Assembly (NCBI GenBank): GCA_018813065.1
Contig: JAHJCH010000033.1
Coordinates: forward strand, 1 to 41,377
Source: Myxococcota bacterium
GTDB lineage: Bacteria > Myxococcota_A > Bradymonadia > UBA7976 > UBA1532
Direction: 5' to 3'
DNA length: 41,377 nucleotides
Shown here piece by piece: positions 35,194-41,377 of the stretch (positions are counted from its first letter, which is position 1; each line of letters opens with the position of its first letter). A program made the translations under genes and the position numbers. The notes under the pieces are model-generated. The model was not told the origin of the DNA and made no database searches. It saw only the letters and a list, made by a program, of their open reading frames with translations.

Positions 35194-37017
35194 TCAGATG
35201 TCTTGGAGGCTCTCGGCGTAGAAGCCATCGAGGAGCTGGGCGTAGCGCGCCTCGACGGCCTTGCGCTTGACCTTGAGGCTGGGCGTGATGGTGCCCGCCT
35301 CCACGGAGAAGTCCTCGGGCAGCAAGGCGAATCGCTTGATCGTCTCGTAGCGCGCCAGGCCCGCGTTGAGCTGATCGAGGTAGCCCTGGAACAGCGCGAT
35401 GACCGCCGGCGCCTCGGCCAGCTCCGCGTAGCCCTTGCCGCCCAGGCCGTTGGCCTCAGCCCAGGCCAGGATGCCTTCCTCGTCCATGGTGATCAGCGCC
35501 ACGCAGAAGTTGCGGCGGTTGCCGTGGACGATCATCTGGCTGACAAAGGGGCAGATGGCCTTGAAGTCGCCGACGAGCTTCTGCGGCGCGATGTACTTGC
35601 CGCCCGAGGTCTTGATCAGCTCCTTCTTGCGATCGGTGATCTTGAGGTGCCCCGCCTCGTCCAGCTCGCCGATGTCCCCTGTGCAGAGCCAGCCATCTTG
35701 GAGCACGTCGGCGGTGGCCTCGGGGTTGTTGTAGTAGCCGCGCATCACGCCTCGGCTCTGGATGAGGATCTCGCCGTCCTCCAAGAACTTAACGGCGGTC
35801 CCGGGCAAGGGCGGGCCGACGGTGCCAAAGCGGTTGCTCTGAGGGACGTTGCAGAAGCTGGCGGCGGAGCTCTCGGTCAAGCCATAGCCCTCAAGGATCA
35901 AGAGACCTGCGGCGTGGAAGAACTCGGCGATGTCGCGGTTGAGCGGCGCGCTGCCAGAGATGAAGAAGCGCAGACGACCACCAAACCTCGCGCGCAGCTT
36001 GGAGAAGACGAGCTTATCGGCGACCTTGTATTGGAGCGCCAACGCCCCGCGCGGCTCACGGCCCATCTGACGCAGCTTGGAGACCTTGAGGCCCGCGCTC
36101 ATTGAACGCTTGAAGATCTTGTATTTGAGCCCGCCCGCCTGCCGTGCGCCGTTGACCACCTTATTGTAGACCTTCTCGAAGATTCGAGGCACGGCGGCGA
36201 TGAACGTGGGCTTTACATAGGCGAGGTTGTCTACGATCTTATTAACACGACCATCTACCGTCGTGGGGAAGCCAAAACGGAGGCTGAGACTGATGAGCAT
36301 CTTGCCAAAGACGTGAGAGAGGGGCAGCCAGAGGTATTGCTTGTCTTCGATGCTCAGGAGCTTGGTTTCATCCAGCGCCTCAGTGACATAAACCCAGGCG
36401 TCATGCACCAGCTCAACGCCCTTGGGCTGCCCTGTGGTCCCCGATGTATAAATCAAGGTCGAGAGGCTCTGCGGGGTGAGGCGATCAATGACCTCATCAT
36501 AGGCGCCAGGGTGAGCCTCATCATAAGCGCGGCCGCGCGCGGCGAGGTCATCCAGGGAGATGACCCACTCATCCTCGCCGACCTGGCCTTCGATGAGGAT
36601 GAGCTGCTTGAGCTGGGGCATCTGCGCCCGGCATGACTGGAGCTTGGCGACCTGGCTCTTGTCTTCGACGAAGGCCAAGGTGGCACCGGAGTCGTTGACG
36701 ATGAACTCGCAGCCCTCGGGCGTGGTGGAGGGGTAGATCGTCGTCGTCGCCCCGCCCGCGTTGTTGATGGCGAGATCGGCGTAGATCCACTCCACGCGCG
36801 TATTGGAGAGGATGACGACGCGGCCCTCATCCTCCAGACCGAGCGCCCGCAGACCGCAGGCATAGGCGCGGGCCTTGTCGCCGGTCTCAGCCCAGCTCAC
36901 CGTGCGCCAGCCATCCCCCTCGGGGAACTCGAAGGCAGGGCGCGTAGGGCTCTCCTCAACGCGGTGGCGAAAGATCGCCGCCAGAGATTGGAAACTCGTC
37001 ATGCTTTGCTCACTCAT
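35194..37017 (-). CDS. Long-chain acyl-CoA synthetase (AMP-forming)
   Basis: Codes for 607 residues. The enzyme activates fatty acids to acyl-CoA with ATP. ANL-superfamily motifs are intact: LIYTSGTTGQPKGVELVH (P-loop), EGYGLTESSAASF, the hinge region WLCTGDIGELDEAGHLKITDRKK, and the catalytic Lys in the C-terminal domain (PSLKVKRKAVEARY). No membrane helix; probably membrane-associated. The family resemblance is to FAA1/FadD15-type enzymes. It is flanked by the POT transporter upstream and the M50 gene downstream, both on the same strand. ATG 37017 is chosen by fit; the true start may be 15 bases later, and ribosome-binding sites are weak. Confidence 0.93.
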   Translation of the reverse strand: MSEQSMTSFQSLAAIFRHRVEESPTRPAFEFPEGDGWRTVSWAETGDKARAYACGLRALGLEDEGRVVILSNTRVEWIYADLAINNAGGATTTIYPSTTPEGCEFIVNDSGATLAFVEDKSQVAKLQSCRAQMPQLKQLILIEGQVGEDEWVISLDDLAARGRAYDEAHPGAYDEVIDRLTPQSLSTLIYTSGTTGQPKGVELVHDAWVYVTEALDETKLLSIEDKQYLWLPLSHVFGKMLISLSLRFGFPTTVDGRVNKIVDNLAYVKPTFIAAVPRIFEKVYNKVVNGARQAGGLKYKIFKRSMSAGLKVSKLRQMGREPRGALALQYKVADKLVFSKLRARFGGRLRFFISGSAPLNRDIAEFFHAAGLLILEGYGLTESSAASFCNVPQSNRFGTVGPPLPGTAVKFLEDGEILIQSRGVMRGYYNNPEATADVLQDGWLCTGDIGELDEAGHLKITDRKKELIKTSGGKYIAPQKLVGDFKAICPFVSQMIVHGNRRNFCVALITMDEEGILAWAEANGLGGKGYAELAEAPAVIALFQGYLDQLNAGLARYETIKRFALLPEDFSVEAGTITPSLKVKRKAVEARYAQLLDGFYAESLQDI

Positions 37018-37103
37018 CGGAGGTGTCAGAGCCCCCAACCCCCTTGGGATGCTCAGGATTGAAGATGCCAGCCCAAGGGCGAGAAGCCAAAGGAATTGTC
37101 AGA

Positions 37104-38453
37104 TCAGTGTCCGAGGGGGGCCTCGAGATCCTCCGCGCCGTGGGTCAGGCGCTTGAGGGGCTTGAGTAGGGCGATGATCAGCAGCCCGAAGAGGACGCAG
37201 AAGGCGGTGATCCCCGCAAAGAGGGTCACCTCGCCGAGGCTCTCCGCCTTGGCGCCGAGGAAGCCCGCCAGCTTGTTGCCGATGCCCGTCACCGCGAAGT
37301 AGGCGCCCATCATCAAGCTGGCGTACTTGGCGGGGGCCAGCTTGGTGATAAAGGAGAGGGCCACGGGGGAGGCGCACAGCTCACCGATGGTGTGGAAGAG
37401 GTAGGCCAAGATCAGCCAATACATCGAGGCGTTCCCCGAGGCCTGATGCTGCTTGGAGGCGGCGACCATAAATACGAAGCCCAGGCCCATGATGATTGTC
37501 CCTACAGCCATCTTAAAGAGGGAGCTGGCCTCCTTTGAGCGGGTACCGCGCTGATACCAATAGCCCGCCACAGCGGTGCCAAAGATCATGATAAAGAGGG
37601 GGTTGGCGGACTGGAAGAAGCTGGCGGGCATCTCCCAGCCGAAGATCAGGCGGTTGACCTTCTCCTTGGCATAGAGGTTCATCAGCCCGCCCGCTTGCTC
37701 AAATGCGCCCCAGAAGACGATCACGATGAGGAAGGAGAGAAAAAGCACCTTGAGGCGGTCCTTATCCACGGCGCTGAGCCCAGGCTTGAGCTGTTGAGGA
37801 TCATCCTTGGGCTTGGGGAGCAGATCGCCGACGCCTTGAAGGTGACGTTTTCCTTGAATAAAGACGAGTTGACCAAAGAGCATCCCGATACCAGCCAGAC
37901 CAAAGCCATAATGCCAGCCGATCTTCTCGCCAACAAAACCAACAATTAAGCTAGATAAAAATGCACCAAGATTGATGCCAATATAAAACAGGGTAAAGCC
38001 TTTATCCCGACGATGATCACCTGGTTTATATAATCCGCCGACCATCGTAGATATATTTGGCTTAAGGAGGCCAACACCTAAGATGATCAACACGAGGGCG
38101 CTATAGAAGCTCAAGGCGCCAGGCAAAGCCATCACACCGTGCCCCACGCAGAGCAGCAGCCCCCCGAACATCACGGCCTTGCGTTGACCCAGGACGTTAT
38201 CCGCCAGCCAGCCACCTGGGATGCCCATCACATAGACCATCATGGTGTACCAGCCATAGAGCGTCAGCGCGTCGCTGCTCTCCCAGCCCAGGCCAGCCAT
38301 GGGGCCAGCCTGGGTGGTGGCGGCGGTCATATAGAAGACGAGGATCGCGCGCATCCCGTAATAGCTGAAGCGCTCCCACATCTCCGTGAAGAAGAGGACG
38401 AATAGACCCTTGGGGTGGCCAAAGATCTCCTCGATTTGATGTGTGTTATCCAT
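37104..38453 (-). CDS. POT-family proton-dependent oligopeptide transporter
   Basis: Codes for 449 residues with about 12-14 membrane helices. The family motif ExxERF occurs as FFTEMWERFSYYGMRAIL in helix 1, which couples proton and peptide. Other typical segments are GGWLADNVLGQRKAV, GVGLLKPNISTMVGGLY and FYIGINLGAFLSSLIVG. It imports di- and tripeptides in most relatives. GGAG lies five bases before ATG 38453. A patch near 37850-38100 uses AT-rich codons. It is divergent from the pilT-like gene with 140 bases between. Confidence 0.93.
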   Translation of the reverse strand: MDNTHQIEEIFGHPKGLFVLFFTEMWERFSYYGMRAILVFYMTAATTQAGPMAGLGWESSDALTLYGWYTMMVYVMGIPGGWLADNVLGQRKAVMFGGLLLCVGHGVMALPGALSFYSALVLIILGVGLLKPNISTMVGGLYKPGDHRRDKGFTLFYIGINLGAFLSSLIVGFVGEKIGWHYGFGLAGIGMLFGQLVFIQGKRHLQGVGDLLPKPKDDPQQLKPGLSAVDKDRLKVLFLSFLIVIVFWGAFEQAGGLMNLYAKEKVNRLIFGWEMPASFFQSANPLFIMIFGTAVAGYWYQRGTRSKEASSLFKMAVGTIIMGLGFVFMVAASKQHQASGNASMYWLILAYLFHTIGELCASPVALSFITKLAPAKYASLMMGAYFAVTGIGNKLAGFLGAKAESLGEVTLFAGITAFCVLFGLLIIALLKPLKRLTHGAEDLEAPLGH

Positions 38454-38593
38454 CTCACTCCGCCAAAATATTGCAGACCCCTTGTGTCAAAGCCTGAGCG
38501 TCGCGGCAAGACAATATCCAGCGCGCCACGCCCAAGCGCCGCTGGCCGCCGCGAGGCGATAGACAGCGCGGCGGGGGGGACATACAAAAGGGC

Positions 38594-40042
38594 ATGGCTA
38601 CACTCCACGATCTCCTAAAAGAGCTGGTTGACTCTGACGCGGACTCACTGCAATTCCGGGCAGGCCAGCCTCCCCTCCTCTTTATCAACCGCGAGGCGCG
38701 CCCGATTGGGATGATCCCGCTGGAGCATAAGGCGATAGAGGGCTTCCTGACGCAGCTCCTCGACAACCCCGCGCGGGCTACGCTGATGGGGCTTGGGCAA
38801 GCCGACGGCCACTACACCAACGCGCTGGGGCGCTTTGATTTTCGGGTCCGCGACAGCCAGGACGGCTATGGGATCGCCTTCCGCTACACCCCCCCCGCCG
38901 CAGAGGCGACGAAGGAGGCGACGGAGCCCGAGGTGCTCATCGCGTGGCCCAAGGACTCGATCCACGCGCTCTTGAGCCGGGTCTATGAGGAGCGCGCGGC
39001 GGATCTTGTCGTCTCCAACGGGCTGGAGGCGCGGGTGCGCACGGCGGCGGGCTTCGTGGCGGTGCGTGACGCCATCTTCAGCGATCAGGCCATCCGCGAG
39101 GCGCTCAAGGCCCAGCTCACCCCAGAGCGTGAGGCGCGGCTGAGCGAGACGGGTAGCCTGGACTTAGCCCTTGAGCTGCGCGTCGATGGGCGCCAGCAGC
39201 GCTTCCGGGTCAACCTCTTCCGCCAACGCGGTGGCCTCGCGGCGGCCTTTCGCCCGATTTGGGACCAAATCCCGGGGCTGAGCACACTCAACATCCCCGA
39301 GGCGCTGCTGAGCTACGCCGACATCCCTTACGGGTTGGTCTTGGTCACGGGGCCGACGGGCTCAGGCAAGTCTACGACGATCAGCGCGCTGGTTGAGCAC
39401 ATCAACGCCACCCGCGCGCGGCATATCATTACGCTTGAAGACCCGATTGAATATGTATTTAGCCAAAAACGGTCAATGATTCACCAAAGAGAGGTTGGTG
39501 TACACGTTGATGCGTTCTCATCCGGGCTAAGAGCGGCGCTGAGAGAAGCACCAGATGTGATTTTTTTGGGAGAGATGCGCGATTTACAGACAATTAGCGC
39601 TGCATTAACAGCCGCAGAGACAGGACACCTGGTGCTCTCGACGCTCCACAGTGGCAGCGCTGCTCAGGCCATTGACCGAATCATCGACATCTTCCCTGAG
39701 CACCAACAAATGCAGGTGCGTATTCAACTCTCGGATGTACTACGCGGGATTATCACTCAACGGCTCTTGCCAACCACAAAAAAGCGCCGTATCCCTGCTT
39801 TTGAGCTGGTAAAGACCAACTATGCGCTGGCGAACCTTATCCGTGAGCGTCGAACACACCAGTTCTCAACCGTGATTCAAACACACCAAAAAGAAGGGAT
39901 GGTCCCATTTGATCTCTCGCTGGCGCGACTGGTCAATGAAGGCCTGGTGGAGCGAGAAGAGGCGCTGCGCTGCGCGCGGGATCAGAAGTACCTGCTTGGC
40001 TTGATTCAGCCTCAGCTTGATCAGAGCAGCGAGAGCACATAA
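38594..40042 (+). CDS. PilT-like type IV pilus retraction ATPase with duplicated N-terminal domain
   Basis: Codes for 482 residues, about 120 longer than usual PilT. Residues about 1-115 look like an extra copy of the PilT N-terminal PAS-like domain (LHDLLKELVDSDADSLQFRA, FDFRVRDSQDGYGIAFRY). Residues about 120-240 are the normal copy (RVYEERAADLVVSNGLEARV, FRVNLFRQRGGLAAAFRP). The motor core has Walker A GPTGSGKSTT near residue 253, Asp box ITLEDPIEYVF, Walker B DVIFLGEMRD, His box VLSTLHSGSAAQAIDRI and the PilT signature ANLIRE. The ATPase should power pilus retraction, hence twitching or gliding. ATG 38594 is a reasonable start with AAGGGC upstream. Its 3' end overlaps the traB-like gene by 22 bases. 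Confidence 0.88.
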   Translation: MATLHDLLKELVDSDADSLQFRAGQPPLLFINREARPIGMIPLEHKAIEGFLTQLLDNPARATLMGLGQADGHYTNALGRFDFRVRDSQDGYGIAFRYTPPAAEATKEATEPEVLIAWPKDSIHALLSRVYEERAADLVVSNGLEARVRTAAGFVAVRDAIFSDQAIREALKAQLTPEREARLSETGSLDLALELRVDGRQQRFRVNLFRQRGGLAAAFRPIWDQIPGLSTLNIPEALLSYADIPYGLVLVTGPTGSGKSTTISALVEHINATRARHIITLEDPIEYVFSQKRSMIHQREVGVHVDAFSSGLRAALREAPDVIFLGEMRDLQTISAALTAAETGHLVLSTLHSGSAAQAIDRIIDIFPEHQQMQVRIQLSDVLRGIITQRLLPTTKKRRIPAFELVKTNYALANLIRERRTHQFSTVIQTHQKEGMVPFDLSLARLVNEGLVEREEALRCARDQKYLLGLIQPQLDQSSEST

Positions 40043-41181
40043 GCGGCGCCGATATAGGCGCCGAGGGCTGAGCCGATGGTCGAGGCCACAGCGACGATTA
40101 AGACACGGGTGAAGGGGTTACGAAAGAGCCCCTTGACGGTCATTGTGTCTTCACCCAGCCGCTCCATATCACCCACGGTGGGTTTACGCAGCCAAGCCTC
40201 CACCAAGCCCACGACCATCCCCGCGCCGATCGTCGGGTTCAGCGAGGTGATCGGAGAGGCGACGATCGCGGTCAGGACGGAGAGGGGCTTGGCCCCCACC
40301 AAGGCGCTGAGGAGCCCCGCTGCCAGCGCGTTGGGCAGCGTCCAGGCGAAGATCATCTCCTTGAGCCCCGCGCCAGCGTGCTCACGATAACCAAAGTAGA
40401 ACGCGAGCAAAATTAAGGCAGGGATCACCCACTTCAGGAGCCCCACCCAGCGGCTCGGGGGGGGGATCGTCGATAAGGCCGCGCGATCAGCCCCCTGACC
40501 TTGATAGCGCACCATCCCCTCAACGTGCCCTGCGCCCACGACGGCGACGATCCGCGTGCCGGGCGCGTCCTCAACGGCGGACATCAAAAAGCGATCTCGC
40601 TCATCAATCAGGGGCTTTTGAATCTGAGGCATCACCTTAGCGAACTCAGACATCATCTCAGAGAGGTGATCTTTCTCTTTTAAACGCTCAAGGTCTTCCT
40701 CTGAGATCTCTTCTTTGCTAAAAAAGCTCTCAATCAGAAGATTAAAAACCTTTGCTTTGTTAAATAAGGAGAGATTTCGCCAGGTTCGCTTTAATGTTGC
40801 TTGTATATCGCGATCAGCGAGCACAAGCTCAGCCCCGATCTCCTTCGCGACTCGAATTGCCTCTAACTGCTCAGCTCCAGGGCGCACGCCAAGCTTATCG
40901 CCTAAGCGCTTCTGGTAAGAAGACAAAACTAAGTTTGCGAGGACAAAGAGCACCTTTGATTTTTTAATCACCTGGAAAATATCCAGGTTTTTAAACCTCG
41001 ACTCATTATTTAAAGATTCATAACGAGTGGAGCAAAGCTCAACGCAGACGGAATCGGGTTGAACCGCTTTGATCGTCTCGCGAACCTCTTGAACGCTCTT
41101 CTCGGAGATATGAGCGGTCCCCACGAGATAGATCGTGCGTTCGCCCTGAAGGATTGTGGTGACGTTTGGGCCTAATTCCAT
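40021..41181 (-). CDS. TraB/PrgY-family membrane protein
   Basis: Codes for 386 residues. The N-terminal domain shows the TraB signature: YLVGTAHISEKSVQEV, SVCVELCSTRYESL, ELVLADRDIQATLKRTW and the later IVAVVGAGHVEGM. The family is a predicted membrane-linked metalloprotease; known members shut down pheromone activity or act in protein quality control, but the bacterial chromosomal copies are uncharacterised. The C-terminal 140 residues contain several hydrophobic helices (LLKWVIPALILLAFYFGY; LPNALAAGLLSALVGA; LIVAVASTIGSALGAYIG). The ATG at 41181 is the last base of a -10-containing inverted repeat, so a nearly leaderless transcript is likely. Confidence 0.88.
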   Translation of the reverse strand: MELGPNVTTILQGERTIYLVGTAHISEKSVQEVRETIKAVQPDSVCVELCSTRYESLNNESRFKNLDIFQVIKKSKVLFVLANLVLSSYQKRLGDKLGVRPGAEQLEAIRVAKEIGAELVLADRDIQATLKRTWRNLSLFNKAKVFNLLIESFFSKEEISEEDLERLKEKDHLSEMMSEFAKVMPQIQKPLIDERDRFLMSAVEDAPGTRIVAVVGAGHVEGMVRYQGQGADRAALSTIPPPSRWVGLLKWVIPALILLAFYFGYREHAGAGLKEMIFAWTLPNALAAGLLSALVGAKPLSVLTAIVASPITSLNPTIGAGMVVGLVEAWLRKPTVGDMERLGEDTMTVKGLFRNPFTRVLIVAVASTIGSALGAYIGAAYVLSLL

Positions 41182-41218
41182 GGACGCGGGGTATACACCG
41201 CGTCCACAGGGGGCGCAA
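41181..41218 (-). promoter_or_regulatory. Candidate traB-like gene promoter within a 9-bp inverted repeat
   Basis: TGGACGCGG at 41181-41189 and CCGCGTCCA at 41198-41206 form a perfect inverted repeat around an 8-base spacer containing TATACC (minus strand 41195-41190), a plausible -10. TTGCGC (41218-41213) is 17 bases upstream as a -35. Transcription would begin within about two bases of the start codon, and no ribosome binding site exists. A repressor could sit on the repeat and block both. Confidence 0.5.
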
Positions 41219-41232
41219 TGGCGAAGAGGGGG

Positions 41233-41377
41233 TTAGAGCGTGCGACAGAGGCCCGCTTGGAGATCGCAGGTGGTCTCCAACTCGGCGGGGCAGTCGGCGT
41301 CTGCCTGACAGGGATAGCGGCAGAACTTGGTGTTGGGGTTGGCCGCGTCGGGGGCGACGCAGACGGGGGTGCGATCA
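41233..41377 (-). CDS. C-terminal end of a Cys-rich secreted-type protein (5' end outside window)
   Basis: The minus-strand frame reads DRTPVCVAPDAANPNTKFCR, then a YPCQADADCP segment, then CDLQAGLCRTL and the stop at 41233-41235. Six cysteines in 47 residues suggest a disulfide-rich domain like those of the lipoprotein at 12386. The start and any signal lie beyond the window edge. Confidence 0.62.
   Translation of the reverse strand, partial: DRTPVCVAPDAANPNTKFCRYPCQADADCPAELETTCDLQAGLCRTL

Noticed and set aside
38454-38500. TTGACA on the minus strand before the peptide transporter
   Set aside because: The nearest -10-like box (TATTTT) is only 14 bases away, too close for a normal promoter.
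38543-38558. Possible sigma-54 site 51 bases before the PilT-like gene
   Set aside because: TGGCCGC-CGCG-AGGCG keeps only GG-N10-GC; base content here is so GC-rich that this carries little weight. Worth testing only if RpoN control of pili is shown.

Overview
The window looks like chromosome from a GC-rich, delta-proteobacterial/Myxococcota-type bacterium. Bradymonadia-like is my best guess, from memory of families only. The reasons are: many lipoproteins with Asp/Ala-rich or Cys-rich repeats, thrombospondin type 3 repeats, PATAN/DUF4388 and PilZ proteins, FHA proteins, a proline-rich linker, a type IV pilus retraction ATPase and several sigma factors. I see no transposase, integrase, phage structural gene, CRISPR array or rRNA.

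Layout. 1-7105 is an information-processing block on the + strand: the tail of a DUF4388 protein, an AT-rich hypothetical coupled to dnaG, rpoD, a CAU tRNA, a coiled-coil zinc-ribbon protein, the RNase P RNA and smpB. 7140-10756 holds two divergent lipoprotein genes. 11009-12382 is a second RpoD-type sigma factor. 12386-18993 is a tight minus-strand gene train: rnd, a four-repeat protein, an M23 peptidase, an amidohydrolase and a Cys-rich lipoprotein. 19037-20407 has a small protein and a sugar nucleotidyltransferase. 20574-23441 has a repeat lipoprotein and a WhiG/FliA-type sigma factor. 23601-27474 has a processive glycosyltransferase, a membrane sensor-like protein and a PilZ protein. 27531-32119 is a compact operon of two small membrane/exported proteins, a VWA-TM-zinc-ribbon-FHA protein, a signal-less amidase with a degenerate M23 domain and a free FHA protein. 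32235-34272 encodes three uncharacterised membrane proteins. 34269-41377 has an M50 protease, a long-chain acyl-CoA synthetase, a POT peptide transporter, a PilT-like ATPase, a TraB-family membrane protein and the end of a Cys-rich protein.

The strongest unusual signal is regulatory. Three intergenic sites share TGGCATA-N4-NTGC, which fits the sigma-54 (-24/-12) consensus with the required ten bases between GG and GC. Two of them lie exactly 49 bases upstream of the start codons of the two alternative sigma-factor genes. This suggests an RpoN-headed sigma cascade. The third lies so close to a lipoprotein start (GTG at 20574) that the message would be almost leaderless, and two perfect palindromes lie upstream of it. 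The site before the WhiG-type sigma gene is preceded by two GGGT-N8-ACCC repeats exactly 84 bases apart, as expected of helically phased activator sites.

The second candidate system is the 27531-32119 operon. It pairs a peptidoglycan-amidase fold lacking an export signal with two FHA domains and an anchored VWA protein. No secretion apparatus is visible in the window. All calls rest on reading the sequence; no database search was run.
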